DNA of 64,000 bases from Paraspadella gotoi (GCA_051294375.1 JBJCIZ010000239.1:3051476-3115475); one strand, 5' to 3'; shown: positions 47,153 through 59,720, counted from the first letter of the stretch. A program made the numbers and translations. The notes: generated by a model not told the origin, from the letters alone.

Positions 47153-49989
47153 CAAACATAAATCGCGTTACGGTACGTAACGCGTAACCTAAATAAAATT
47201 ACGTATGTTACGAGCATTTATGTAGACGCTTTTACCGGAAAAAAAGCATAATGAGAAAAAAAAAGGAGACGAGTCTGACGAGATGAACGCAGAATCAATT
47301 GACAAAAAACTCCAACCGACTTCTATCAATATTGTTAAAATTTAAAACATACTCGAGACAGATTATATGATACAAAGAAAAATAACGGGGCGAAACGGTC
47401 TCGTGCTGATTTGTCCCTTTTAAAATTATTTCTGGAGCCAATTAATGATCATTACTTTTGGGTAATATGTGCGGATATACACTACTGACTATAACTGTAT
47501 TCTGACCTTAACCCTCACCAATCAACAAAAAAGGTAACTAGATCAAATAGTAAAAAAGATGAAGCATATATCTCGAAAACGCTTAAAAATTTATAGACCA
47601 TTTGCTTTTATAATGCAAAAAAAATATTAATTTATTTAAAACAAACTTTAACGAAACCTAATAGTTAACCGAGACCAAGTATGAATATTTTTACCACATT
47701 TCCTCAATATATGTCATTTGTTTGTAATTAGTCAATTAATCTATAATAACAAATGACAAATTCTTTTCATTTTCTTTATGAATGGGAAGTTTTCTCTGAC
47801 TTACTCCCGCTTGTGTCTAATTACTTTAATATTTTAAAGGTATTTTCAAAAATCTTATAGAATACTATATTTTTTCATATTTTTTTTCAATTCTTTCAAC
47901 AAAAACAACATCATAAAAAACATTTATAAATTAGTAAAAAAAAATTGATTTGAATGATTTGGGATAAAAAATAATTTTGAAACTTGAGAATAATGGATTA
48001 TACGATCAGGAAAAAATTTTGCAATTCATAAGAAAATCAGCCTCTAGCCTTTTCAATTTTTTTTAGGGCTGATTTTTTATTTTTGATATTTTGATGTGCT
48101 ATGCAAAACCATTATTCTCAATGAGACATAGGATCGACAAAATTTTTTTTCCAACAATTTGAAAAAAAATTTAACTTTTTCTAATTTGGCTTTTTTTGGG
48201 GGAAATAAATAAATAAATTATTTATAGAGGGTACTTGAAAGTTGATATGTCTCTAAATGACAAAAAAATTTTCTTCAAGTTTTATTTTGAAAATTAAGTA
48301 TGTACCAATATAAATTAGTGAGATACTCCGCTTTGCCGAAATTGTGATTTAACAAAGATTTGTACTGGCGTTAATTTTAAAAAAAGTTATTTTTTTAAAA
48401 TAACTTTTGAACAGAAAAGAGGTAGCAAGGTGGAGTTGTATCAAATTAAAGCCCTAAGTCATGGACACCTTTCTAAAAGAGTTTTATTAAATTTAAATCC
48501 ATAAATCTTTACACGCTTTTGTTTTAACATCAGAGTTAAAAACTATAAAACAGTTTTTTGCTTTAAAAATTTCAATGAAGGCATAAGAAATTTTTTTCTT
48601 CTTTTATAATTGGGAAAAGGAAAAAATTGAATTAATTTTGTTATTATTAAAATTTATTTATTCCATAAAATTGCTTATATTTTTTAAGTTAAAGTAAAAA
48701 ACAGCAAAAATTTATGTTATAGCATGACTAAAAGTATTTTTAAATCATTAAAAATAAAAATACAAAAATGTTTTCAGCATTGATATAAACCCAGTCTGGA
48801 CATTACCTTTTGTTAGTGAAAAAAAAATCGTTCAATTTTTATTATCTAACTGCAACTCAAAAAGCTGACACACTGCATTGTTTATCATAATAAAGTTGTA
48901 AAAATTATATAGCTCGGCTAACCATAATTGACAAGCGAAAAACAATTATGTAGTGTTAAAAATTGTAATTGATAATTTTTTTGTAAATATAGGGCAAGGA
49001 ATTTAATTCTATTATTATTATCATCCATTTAATTAAGAAAAAAATATTCTCGTTAATAGCCCATTGGAAAGGAGTTACATTGATACTTAATGATTGAAAT
49101 TTTTTACGATTTCTATACTGCCCCATTTCACAGATATAAAAGGTCATGAGATTATCATGTCAATAATAAGTCCAGATTATCCAGTGATACTTTCTGCAAC
49201 CCTGCATTCCAATTTTCTTTTTTTCCCTTTCAAACTGTATTAAATAAAAAAAAAATTATAATTGATGAGAACAATCGGCGGGAGGATGCCAATGGAAAGC
49301 CTTAGCTTACCCCACTTCAGCTGATCAAAATTTTACCAAGGTGATTTTTTCTCGCTCTATTGAAGACATAACACTTAACATATTAGTACTATTATTTTTT
49401 TATTTTTTTTCTATATACATTCTATGATAAATATGAAAAGTAACTTTTTAAAAAAAATTATCAATCTTTTACCTATATTCAGTCATATCTAAAAACAAAA
49501 AAGATTGTTGCCATTGATATATTTGGATATCAACATATGAAACTATAACGTTTCAAAAAATTAAAAAGAAATAAATTAACTTATTAGAACATTGGAATTT
49601 TTTTTATGCAACGGAACCAGTAACGTATACGCCATTTTTCATTGTGATTCAATATCTCGGATCTCAGAACAATATCGTCGTACGATCGTCACAAAGCGTT
49701 GCGCGGACTTGACTCTGGAAACTGAGCGGAAGAGAGAAGAGAGACACTTCAGGGCGCGAAACTGGGAAGAATTTTCAAAGATAAGATATAGAGACAGAGA
49801 AAGAGAGAGAGATACCGAGAGAGAGGGAGCGAGAAGGCGTTCTGAATCACTGGCGTCAAAGGAACAATGATAGAGCGATGGAATTTTTAAATTTAAAAAT
49901 AGAAAAAAATAATACTTATTTAAATTGAAAGTTCAATTGACGAGCTTTTATCTTGATCTCAAAAAAGTTAGTATTTATTTGTTGTTTGT

Positions 49990-50530
49990 TGCTTGTTTTT
50001 TTCCAGAGGAAGGGCCGCGAAAATGTGAGGCGCCATTGTCGAGTCGTTGACGTTGGAAGCGACAAAAGCCGCGTCGACAAAAGTCGCGCGTGACTTCCCG
50101 GGCTACCATACGGTAACGTTTTTAGCGTCGAATTTTGGTTAACGGCGGGATCTGGGGGAGAGGGTGGTAGCCCTCAATTAGGGGGGGGAGGATAATTGGT
50201 GCGTGACGACCTCTAACGAGGGGAGATCGCGTCTCGGCGCCGTCGCGGGCCGGGAAGACCTCGAGCGCCGCGATTAAATTGGTGAACGAACGGCTCTTGC
50301 AAACGGCGGAGTGCGCGGAGCCTCTTCGTTTGCGTCTCTCCCCGAGTCCCGGCAATCGGGAACGAGGCCGGCATCGGGGGCGGTTTCGGTTTCAATTTGC
50401 GTCTTCAAAAGACCTGGACTACAATGTGAGTACGATTACGAGGGCCCTCAGGTCGTCGATTCGGGCGTTGGTGGACTCGCTCACGGGGGAAATAAGCGCC
50501 GAGGTATGTAGCCACCCCGGATGTAATGAG
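49990..50530 (+). other. GC-rich island with a possible plus-strand exon
   Basis: Composition rises sharply over about 500 bp (CpG-rich: GTCGACAAAAGTCGCGCG, GGCGCCGTCGCGGGCCGGG). A plus-strand frame is open from about 50202 to 50423 without an ATG (it includes IKLVNERLLQTAECAEPL). It ends at AAT|GTGAGTACG, a strong donor. Minus-strand frames are also open, as is common in GC-rich DNA. It could be an unrecognised exon or a CpG-rich promoter; no homology was recognised. Confidence 0.3.
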
Positions 50531-51047
50531 AGAATGAAAAACAAATAACCGACTGGAAGAGTGTCGCTATTTATTTTTTCCTTGCCTTCATGAACAAAAA
50601 CGTTACCAACGTCAAGCTACGACTTTCGTTCGCGGTTTTACTTTCTTTATGAGTCGCAAGAATTTAGTTGGTGTGCCAAACAAAGTCAAACGATCATCGT
50701 AGGTGAAAACATGAAATGAAACATCGCAGCTGTCGACTTCTTTTAATTGCAAATGTCAAATCGGATTTTTTTTAAAATAAGGGAGCAACCTAAATTTTGA
50801 ATGATTAACGGTTGAATGCAAAATGTATTTCAAGTAGTTTAAATTATTCTGTGCGATTTGGAGCTGCGAAATAGAAAAAGGAACCCCCTTCTATATCCAC
50901 AGTCTACAACCCTTCCACAACCACATTCGTAATGACTCAAGTCGTGACCCCCTCCCCTCCTTTTCCGACGGCCCCGATAAACAAATACACTGGCTCGGTC
51001 AACGCAGCCACTACGCTCCTTATGTATATACTAGCTCTTACTCTACT

Positions 51048-51062
51048 CACTCTCTCTCTCTC

Positions 51063-51136
<74 letters not shown>

Positions 51137-51137
51137 A
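51048..51137. repeat. (TC)n microsatellite
   Basis: Imperfect CT dinucleotide run of about 90 bp, interrupted by CC and TTC variants. Confidence 0.97.
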
Positions 51138-51305
51138 TCAATACCCCCCCCTCTCTAATAAGCGCGCACCGCTGTCACCTCGGCATTCACACTACGACAC
51201 GGTCACAAAAAAAAGATTCACATTCACCGCGGGGGTTGGAGTGGGGGGGGGTTTCGAGGATTCCGATTCCGTGAGAATCCGTGAAATTATCTAAGCATGA
51301 CGATC

Positions 51306-51338
51306 GTCACGTGACGAGGAGTCAGGATGTCACGTGAA
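51306..51338. promoter_or_regulatory. Paired CACGTG E-boxes
   Basis: GTCACGTGAC (core 51308-51313) and GTCACGTGAA (core 51331-51336), 23 bp centre to centre. CACGTG is the binding site of USF/MITF/TFEB-type bHLH factors. No gene is identified next to it, so function is speculative. Confidence 0.35.
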
Positions 51339-52800
51339 AATCATTTTGGGGAGGCAACCTGGAATGGCTTCCGGCGAATGTGACGCCGACCATATCCTAC
51401 CCCTCAATCGAATGACATTCTGGCCTGACTCTATTACGTGTGATATTTCCGGATTCGGTTTAAAAATTATCACTTTACGTAATAATAATTGATAATAATA
51501 TAACTGAATAATATCGTGACCTCTTTCAGTCCTACGTTTCCATGTCAACCAAGTCTTGCCTTGGCAGAATTGTCATGAATTGAAGATATTTCGTTTCATG
51601 CTCTACGTTACATCCTAGTCTTTTAAAGGTGGGAAAAAAATCATGTTAAATTTTCAATTAGCGACTAATTTTGGATTCTCTTTCGCCCAATATTTGATTA
51701 AGTCTAAAGAAACTACAACAAATATAAAGCCTTATACCTTAGGCCTTACTCTAGATACAACTTTTGACCTTAATGTCAAAAATAATAAAAGAAGTTAAGA
51801 AACCTTATTTGTCGTCTTCATCGTCGACTTCATCCCCTCAATTAGGCGCCAACGTCGGGCGCCATCTCGCGTCGCGGTTCATTTGAGGAGATCGTAATCT
51901 GACGTCGCCATAAATAGTCGTCGTCGTCGTCGACTGACTTTTTGTCGAATCGATTCCCTTTTGTTTCGTTTTCGAAAATCGAAAATCTGATCGGACGCAA
52001 ATCCGCGTGACGACCAACTTTTTTCAAGCCCCAGCGCCTCTGGTGATAAGGGAGAGGCGACGATTACGACGACGAGGAATTACCAAAACTCTGTTTATAG
52101 AAGAGAGGGTAATTACAGAGAGAGACAGAGAGAGAGAGAGACAGAGAGACAGAGAGAGAGAGAGCGACATACGTAGAAGAAATCGCAAATCCACGAAAGC
52201 GCGCCCTCGCGCTAAATTGAGTAGAAAAAAAAAGAAAGTAATGGAAATCGGGAATAAATTCGGTCTTTTACCACTGATGAGGCTACTAAAGACGAGTTCC
52301 CAACCTGACGCTATATAACACCGTTAGCGTTCGGTTCTCCCCAATCAGAGGCGGCGAACGCACGCCTTATTTTCTTACGACCAATCAAATGGCGTCAAAA
52401 GCGGAAACAGACGTCATTTAGCTTTCGATAGCGAATGAACGATAAGAAATGGACGAATCAGGACACGAAAAATGATGAAATCCCTTGAGAATCGACCAAT
52501 CGGAAACGAGGATCGGCGTCGCGTCTCGGAAGCGATATCATCTGATGAGACGGGTGTGTTTGCGTTGCGGACGAATGCGTTAGGGTTCGGTGCAGTCAGG
52601 GGATGTTGAAAGATTTTATAAAATATTTAATTCGATCAATTTATTTGTTCTTCAAGCTCCACAAAACGTTATTATACCTTTTAAGTAAGATTTAAATTTT
52701 AAACTTTTTGTTTAATGAGTTTAAGTTTATAAATTTAAAGATTAACAAAAACAATAAAATTTCCGTCGGAAAAAATAAATAAGGATTCCGGTCTTCCTCC
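51339..52800. other. Gene-free stretch with promoter-like motifs
   Basis: Mostly non-coding. A minus-strand frame at 51842-52027 has no ATG. Plus-strand open frames at 52007-52318 are driven by a GA-rich run. The CCAAT/TATA cluster at 52311-52500 is listed separately. I could not identify an exon by homology. Confidence 0.45.
52311..52500 (-). promoter_or_regulatory. Promoter-like cluster: three CCAAT boxes and a TATA-like motif
   Basis: CCAAT at 52341-52345, 52381-52385 and 52496-52500 (plus strand; inverted ATTGG on the minus strand) and CTATATAAC at 52311-52319. Read on the minus strand the CCAAT boxes lie upstream of the TATA-like element. No gene downstream was recognised. Confidence 0.3.
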
Positions 52801-53045
52801 GTCATCTGTCAGACTCGTTTGATCCCGAGTTGGCGCCGTCATGGGCGTTCGACTTCCGGCACTTCGCCGCGGGGAGGAGAATCACGGGGCAGAGGACGGA
52901 GGAAAGCGGGGCGTACCATTTGGGGGGGGGATGGGGGAAAGAGAGTGCGTTATGTGGCGAGAGGATGGGGCAAGGGGGTGTAGGATATTGGCCAGAGGAT
53001 TGGTTAAGGTTAAAGCCCTCTTCGGACAAAAAGCGTGGCTTATTT

Positions 53046-53166
53046 ATGAAATTTGTACAACCAATATAAAAATTATCCATTCATTTAATAACTAAGCTAT
53101 CTTGCCCCGGACTTTGGACTGGCTTTGCTGGTTTAAGGCATCCATCACTCTTACGAGATAATGACT
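53046..53166. repeat. R1 arm
   Basis: ATGAAATTTGTACAACCAAT, TTAATAACTAAGCTATCTTG and GGCATCCATCACTCTTACGA; one arm only, without the core. Confidence 0.9.
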
Positions 53167-53957
53167 TTATATGCTTTTAATTATGTGGTTTATTAAGCCC
53201 TTGTGGCAGACTCGTTAATATCTCCTGACACACCCTTTTAATTTTTGTTTCCTCGACTACTAGATTCTTTCAATTTTATATAATTCAATTATAAATACAA
53301 ATAAAATTTCTAAATTGAAACTCTGAAAATTTTAACTACTTGTAAAAACACTTAAACAAAATATTTTTTTGCGTTTTTAATGTTTAATGTTACTTGGGTA
53401 GGAAAAAATACGGAACCATTACAAATAAATTAGCGTTTTCATAACCAAACAGACAGTACTTGACGAAGTGTTCGCCATCTGTCTCCAAAAAAAGGTACAA
53501 AAACCAGAGACTCAAATCCGAGGTCGAGAAGAAAGAAAAAAAAATTGGGGAGAGACATTTTGACGCACTATGGAGCATCCATGGTGCTGAAAGAAAACAA
53601 TGGAAGTAAGTAGAGATTGAGCGAGAGAGACAGAGACAAAGAGAGGGAGGGGGAGTGAGTGAAAAGGAAAGCGCGCTTTGGATGCTGTCACATGCAGTCG
53701 CATGCAGGCGCATGCAGGCGCGTCCGACCATCTGCCGCCGCGAAATTTCACTTTTTATTGCCTGTCAGCCAATGGTATTGCAGAGGAAGAGGGGGGAAGG
53801 AAAAGTTGGAGGAGGAGGAGCCCGCCCGCGCCCGGGAGGAGAAGGGGTGGAAGAAGAAATATAAAAGGAAGAAGAAAGAAAGTGACAGTTTTGCGGTGAA
53901 CCATCCTGAAAATCGATTTTTTGACTTTACCTCAATCTTAAAAAGGGGTCAGAAACC

Positions 53958-53959
<2 letters not shown>

Positions 53960-54007
<48 letters not shown>

Positions 54008-54013
54008 AGAGAG
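53960..54013. repeat. (GA)n microsatellite at gap edge
   Basis: GA dinucleotide run that leads directly into a 113-N gap. Confidence 0.97.
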
Positions 54014-54126
54014 NNNNNNNNNNNNNNNNNNNNNNNNNNNNNNNNNNNNNNNNNNNNNNNNNNNNNNNNNNNNNNNNNNNNNNNNNNNNNNNNNNNNNNN
54101 NNNNNNNNNNNNNNNNNNNNNNNNNN
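54014..54126. other. Assembly gap (113 N)
   Basis: N run following a (GA)n tract. Confidence 0.99.
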
Positions 54127-54294
54127 GAGAAGGCGAAACTAATCCAAAAAAGAGTGGTGATCTTTGTTGCGAATATCCCTTTCAGTTGCTTTAAACTCTA
54201 ATGACATAAATGTTGAATTGAAAGAGAAAGAGTGTAAGAGTGGGAGTCAAAAAGAAATCTGCTGATAAACATGAGTGAGTTTAGGGTTAATGGT

Positions 54295-54462
54295 NNNNNN
54301 NNNNNNNNNNNNNNNNNNNNNNNNNNNNNNNNNNNNNNNNNNNNNNNNNNNNNNNNNNNNNNNNNNNNNNNNNNNNNNNNNNNNNNNNNNNNNNNNNNNN
54401 NNNNNNNNNNNNNNNNNNNNNNNNNNNNNNNNNNNNNNNNNNNNNNNNNNNNNNNNNNNNNN
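54295..54462. other. Assembly gap (168 N)
   Basis: N run between TTAGGGTTAATGGT and CCGCCCCCCCC. Confidence 0.99.
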
Positions 54463-55178
54463 CCGCCCCCCCCTCGAGTGGCGATAGTTCTTAGTCAGTG
54501 TTCGCGTCGCTCCAGAGACGAGGGCGAGTCTTTCCTCTCCAGCACATTAGGGTCAGTGCGAAGGAAATTAGTTACTAAACTACCTGATCGACGGGCAAGG
54601 TTAAAGGTTTGACTGATCAACAAATGAACACATCGCTCAGAACCAAAGCGCTCCACTCGGGCGCCGCCCGAACTACCGAAAAACAGAAGACTTCTGCATC
54701 AGACCGGGAAAAAAAACTTCCGGCGGCGCCTCCCAATTCTTTCTTTTTTTTTCTTTTTTTCTTTTTGTTCTGATTTCTTTAATCTTCCGACGGTTAATAT
54801 GGAAAAGTCGGAGATCTGTTACCAAAAGTGGAAAATACAGGAAAGGAGATAAAGAGAAAAGGAATGAAAAGAAAGGGACAAAGGAAATTAGCGAGATCAA
54901 CCGAAGGCATTTAGAATGTAAATTTGGAACGCGGCATGACAGTTTAACTTTATGATTGAGAGAGAAAAAAAAAGTAAAGACAATAAACTAAGTGAAAAAA
55001 AATTAAATAAATTCTAAAAGGTACGTCGTAAACAAAGTTTGATAGAGAAACACGGAGAGAGAAAAAAAAATGGATAGAAAAAGGGATAGAAAAAAAGAAA
55101 GAAAAAAAAAAGGGAGAAAACTAACGAGGCGAAAATTAAGATCCGAGTATAAGCCACTTGGAAAATTCTATTCAAAGC

Positions 55179-55203
55179 TCAAGAGACCGGATTGTAAAAA
55201 GCG

Positions 55204-55236
<33 letters not shown>

Positions 55237-55275
55237 GCCGCCGCCGCTTCAGTGGCCTCGTCGTCATCGACTTCA

Positions 55276-55310
<35 letters not shown>

Positions 55311-55410
55311 CTCTTCGGCCTTCGCGACCCCGTGACACAAATCGGCGACCGTGAATGTCTCCCGTTTGACCGACGATAGACTCACAGTCGCCGGCCTTAA
55401 ACTTCATTAT
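55179..55410 (-). other. GCC/GTC trinucleotide tracts with open Asp/Ala-rich frame
   Basis: Plus strand (GCC)n at 55202-55250 and (GTC)n at 55269-55312. The minus-strand frame is open and reads FTVADLCHGVAKAEE followed by about 12 Asp and then Ala-rich sequence. It could be the acidic tail of a nuclear protein exon, but the non-repetitive part is only about 25 residues with no recognisable domain. More likely simple repeat. Confidence 0.25.
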
Positions 55411-55939
55411 TCTTCGACGACGACGATAACGACGACGACGACGACGACGAGGGTGGAACCCCGATGACCATGGGATTTTAATGGGGATGGAACCGAGGGA
55501 ATTCTTTTTTTTTTTTTTTTGGTTTTCGTTGTGAAATTCGTGAAACAGAAAATGACCGATTGGGGGAAGAAAAAATGAAAAAAGAGAAAGAAGAGAAATA
55601 AACCAACGAGAAAAAGAAAATAAAAAAAAAATGGAGGAAGTCGTAAAAATCGAGATAAAGATCCGAGGTCATTTTTTTTTAAAATAAGAACGGTAATTCA
55701 AAGGTGTTGCGCCGCAGTGACTGCCTTATCACGTGTATTTCTGGTAACACAACGAGACATGACTACAATAACTTTCTTAGCTCGTGTATTTCTGTCTGTC
55801 ACGCACTGCATCGGAATTTTGTTTTTTATTCTTTATAGTTTCAGGATTTCCTGAAGGCTAGCGAGCAGTCCCTTAGATTTGATATTTTTTCCTGTCTTAA
55901 CAAATGAGCAACCAACTATAAGCAAGTTATGAGCATTTT

Positions 55940-56090
55940 TAATGTAAGTGGGACAGACCAATGGACAGACATACCGACCGACGGAACGACGGACACACCG
56001 ACCGAAAAGTGACTTATAGAGTTGCTCCGCGAGTAACTAAAAACTCTGTTATCGGGATTTGAACTTAAGTCTAAATCGCGAATCTCGATA
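55940..56090. repeat. Possible dispersed repeat with pol III B-box-like motif
   Basis: GACAGACATACCGACCGACG and GAACGACGGACACACCGACC resemble the GACGGAC-rich segment seen in many invertebrate repeats. On the minus strand AGTTCAAATCCCGATAACAG resembles a B box (GTTCAAATCCC). No A box was located. Confidence 0.4.
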
Positions 56091-56764
56091 AAGAATTTTT
56101 TTTTTGAAAGTTCCGAGTTTTTCGGTTTTACGACTTTTTCTGTCAGACCCGCGATGACTTATTTCGCTTTCTTCGTAATTGCTGTTGTTGTTGATGTTGT
56201 TAACTACTGTAGTTGTTGACGGTAAGTTTTAGGGGGAAGAGGGGAAGGAAAGGAAAAAAAGGCAGCAAATGTACGAAGAAAATTCGATCGTAAACAATTT
56301 TCTATCTTTTGATAAATATCACCAAAATCTTACTTTTGATGAATTAAAATTGAACCAAAATTGAAAAATCGCTCAAAATCTAAGTTAGGTACTCCAATTT
56401 ATGTACTCATCATTTGACTTTGTTGTCAAAGTTTAAATCAGAATCTTAATTAATATTAAAAAAAATAAATATCCATTCAAAAGTACTTAATAATATGGAA
56501 GGGGTATCACAGATCACGCCCTAATTAATTTTAAAAAGACGTTTTAATAAATTCATAGCCGTTCAAATCACAAGTATGACTGACAGACCGATTGGAATGA
56601 AAGTCGAGGGCGCATGGACGCCTTTTTGGTCAATTTCTCTCTCTCTCTCTCTCCTCTCTTCTCTCATCTCTCTCTCTCTCTCCGTCGCCAAGCCGTTTTT
56701 CTCTTTTCACCGTCGCGTCGACCATGGCGCCTCCGGCCGGCATGGGGTCTCATTAGTGAGTGAG

Positions 56765-56786
56765 GACGAGAGAGAAGAGAGAGGAG

Positions 56787-56823
<37 letters not shown>
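56765..56823. repeat. (GA)n microsatellite
   Basis: GA dinucleotide run with AGGA interruptions; a TC run lies nearby at 56636-56690. Confidence 0.95.
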
Positions 56824-56828
<5 letters not shown>

Positions 56829-57082
56829 AAATGAACATCATGATCGTGATCTTGGAGATAATGATCAGCGATTGATATTCCAAGATAAGGGGAAATAGAA
56901 AATACTGGGGAATTGAGATTTTAAACAAAAGGTAAAGCCATCGCTGGAGCGACATCTTGACATGCTTGGAAAAACAACTTGTGGGCGTGGCATTGGTTGC
57001 TTCTGATGTTTTGTAACAATCTTTAAAAAAATAAATTCAAAAAAAACAAAAAAAACTTATACTTTCTCCTTCTCGATATGTT

Positions 57083-57520
57083 ATGAAATTGGTACAACCA
57101 AATTATCCATTCATTTAATAAATAAGCTATCTTGCCTCAGACTTTGGACAGGCTTTGGTGGTTTAAGGCCTCCATCACTCTTACAAGATAGTGACATAGC
57201 AGGTCCCTGCAAGCTTTCAATCAAGACTCTCTCACAGTCTCGTTTATTCACTCCAAGAGTACCTGGCTTCCCTATCAATGAAGTAGTATAATGTTTCAAA
57301 GAATGTTTCAATTGTATGAAAAGACCACTCCCCTAAGTATTAGATCGGGGTATACTATATTGTACTCCGCCCATTATCAAAATACAAGGAGCTGAATTTT
57401 ATGAAATTGGTACAACCAATATAAAAATTATCCAATTCATTTAATAAATGAGCTATCTTGCCCCTGACTTTGGACAGGCTTTGGTGGTTTAAGGCATCCA
57501 TCACTCTTACGAGATAAGAT
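57083..57520. repeat. R1 repeat, most complete copy with two direct arms
   Basis: Arm 1 starts ATGAAATTGGTACAACCAAA at 57083. The core includes AAGCTTTCAATCAAGACTCT, ACCTGGCTTCCCTATCAATG, GTATAATGTTTCAAAGAATG and TTAGATCGGGGTATACTATA. Arm 2 starts ATGAAATTGGTACAACCAAT at 57401 and runs to GGCATCCATCACTCTTACGA. The period is about 318 bp, so this is either a tandem dimer or an element with direct terminal repeats. Confidence 0.93.
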
Positions 57521-57540
57521 GGTGTTATGGCAACGGAGGG

Positions 57541-57663
57541 ACATGTGTGATGGCTGGGGTGTGTGGCATCCTCCGACAGCTGACGCTCAGGGCTTTGGAC
57601 CTGCACTGACCAGTGACCACCCCATGTCACTGGCGTGTTTATGCCGACACCATCACACTTTTT
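57541..57663. repeat. SINE tail shared with 38208-38330
   Basis: ATGTGTGATGGCTGGGGTGT, GACAGCTGACGCTCAGGGCT, TTGGACCTGCACTGACCAGT and GGCGTGTTTATGCCGACACC match the body of the SINE at 38.2 kb, without the tRNA-like head. It starts about 20 bp after the end of an R1 arm. Confidence 0.85.
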
Positions 57664-57821
57664 CCCGCCTGTAATCTCTGTCTCTCTTTTCCGTAAGAAA
57701 AAAATCCGATCACGTGACTCAAATCGTCGCTAATTCACGCATATTAATTATCAATTAATTAATTAATTATTAATTATTATGGGCCATAAACGAGAAGAAG
57801 AAACAATATTGAAAGTCCTCC

Positions 57822-57855
<34 letters not shown>

Positions 57856-58171
57856 TCTTCTAAACCGCCGACTAACAAGAGATTACACAAACAAAACATC
57901 GAGGACGGGACCAAAACAGAAAACAAGAGGAACCCAAGAAACAAGACGACGACGACGACGACGACGACGACGACTACGACGACGACTAGGATAGAATTTT
58001 CGGAAGAAACAGGTTGTTGTTGTTGTTGTCATTATTGTTGTCCTCGAGAAGTCTTCTTATCTCTCGCTCTCCTTTTCTCTCACTCTGTCTCTCTCTTTCT
58101 GTTTCCCTCTCTCACGTGACAGCCCTAATATCTTCTACGCGCTCCATTGTGACCCCTGTCTTAACTCTCGT

Positions 58172-58527
58172 NNNNNNNNNNNNNNNNNNNNNNNNNNNNN
58201 NNNNNNNNNNNNNNNNNNNNNNNNNNNNNNNNNNNNNNNNNNNNNNNNNNNNNNNNNNNNNNNNNNNNNNNNNNNNNNNNNNNNNNNNNNNNNNNNNNNN
58301 NNNNNNNNNNNNNNNNNNNNNNNNNNNNNNNNNNNNNNNNNNNNNNNNNNNNNNNNNNNNNNNNNNNNNNNNNNNNNNNNNNNNNNNNNNNNNNNNNNNN
58401 NNNNNNNNNNNNNNNNNNNNNNNNNNNNNNNNNNNNNNNNNNNNNNNNNNNNNNNNNNNNNNNNNNNNNNNNNNNNNNNNNNNNNNNNNNNNNNNNNNNN
58501 NNNNNNNNNNNNNNNNNNNNNNNNNNN
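58172..58527. other. Assembly gap (356 N)
   Basis: The longest N run in the window; the sequence resumes with GA-rich DNA. Confidence 0.99.
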
Positions 58528-59008
58528 AGAGAGGGAAGAGGGAGAGATGGGGAAGTGGGAGGAGAGGGGGAAGAACAACAAGATGACGTCGAAAAAGGGA
58601 TATCAAAAATGATAAATCAACGAAGACGACAACGACAAAGACAACGAAGACGACAACGAAAAAGACAACGAAGTCGACAACGACAAAGACTACAAAGACG
58701 AAAACGACAGACGACAAAGACGATAACGTCAAGGAAAGCGAAGATAACAGGGACAACGAAAACGACGAAGACAACAAAGACAACATGACTACTAAAACGA
58801 CAAAGACAACGATGAGGTGTTAAGCCAAAACAGAAAAAAGAACAGACGAAAAATGGGGAAAGAAAAAAAAAAAAAAACGAGAAGAAAACGAAGAAGAACA
58901 ACAAAAGCCATAGACATAGCCTAAAGTAGTCAAAAGAAACGCTTACAAATAAAAAGGAGGAGAGACGCCTGGATATCGAAAAGACGACGTCGACGGAAAA
59001 ATGAGGGA

Positions 59009-59200
59009 AATGAAAATAGAAAATAGAAAATAGAAAATAGAAAATAGAAAATAGAAAATAGAAATAAAAAATAGAATATAGAAAAAAGAAAATAGAAAAT
59101 AAAATAGAAAATAAAAAATAGAAATAGAAAATAGAAATAGAAAATAGAAATAGGAAATAGAAATAGAAAAAGAAATAGAAAATAAAATAGAAATAGAAAG
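59009..59200. repeat. (GAAAATA)n-type minisatellite
   Basis: Imperfect tandem repeats of AAAATAG and AAATAG on the plus strand over about 190 bp. Confidence 0.93.
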
Positions 59201-59318
59201 AAGAAGAAGAAGAGAAATAAAACGAGCAGAAAAACTGCGAATGTTTAATTTAACTGTTGACGCCATGCACGGCTGCACGCGAAATGCAATGCGCTGCAAG
59301 AGGCATCGAATCATTTGC

Positions 59319-59351
<33 letters not shown>

Positions 59352-59568
59352 NNNNNNNNNNNNNNNNNNNNNNNNNNNNNNNNNNNNNNNNNNNNNNNNN
59401 NNNNNNNNNNNNNNNNNNNNNNNNNNNNNNNNNNNNNNNNNNNNNNNNNNNNNNNNNNNNNNNNNNNNNNNNNNNNNNNNNNNNNNNNNNNNNNNNNNNN
59501 NNNNNNNNNNNNNNNNNNNNNNNNNNNNNNNNNNNNNNNNNNNNNNNNNNNNNNNNNNNNNNNNNNNN
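59352..59568. other. Assembly gap (217 N)
   Basis: N run directly after a (CT)n tract (59322-59351). Confidence 0.99.
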
Positions 59569-59675
59569 TGTCATGATTTTTTCTGATCTAATTGACACAA
59601 AAGGCATGAAGGCATGATGTCATGGTTCGTCGGTCTTGTCGTCGATGTCATCATCATTATTATTATCATCATCAT

Positions 59676-59677
59676 CA

Positions 59678-59720
<43 letters not shown>
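59676..59720. repeat. (CGT)n trinucleotide tract
   Basis: ATC units grade into a GTC/TCG run on the plus strand. Confidence 0.95.

Larger units (their letters stand above)
44249..49990. other. Upstream of mARC-like gene: duplication, then AT-rich gene-free DNA
   Basis: After the duplicated block (to 47152) the sequence from about 47.2 to 50.0 kb is AT-rich with homopolymer runs. I found no exon supported by homology, no RNA gene and no recognisable repeat there. A purine-rich stretch near 49730-49840 yields a spurious open frame. Confidence 0.55.
53167..57080. other. Low-complexity and gapped region without supportable genes
   Basis: Contains GA runs, two N gaps, GCC and GTC trinucleotide tracts and A/G-rich stretches. 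All long open frames here follow simple repeats. Between 55.7 and 57.0 kb there is a SINE-like segment (55940-56090) and TC/GA tracts at 56636-56690 and 56765-56823. Confidence 0.55.

Noticed and set aside
49592-49870. Plus-strand 92-codon open frame with Arg/Glu repeats
   Set aside because: Produced by a GA-rich run; no acceptor, donor or domain. The same applies to 52007-52318 and 53659-54201.
54280-54294. TTAGGGTTAA as a telomeric repeat
   Set aside because: A single copy next to a gap; too short to indicate a telomere or interstitial telomeric array.
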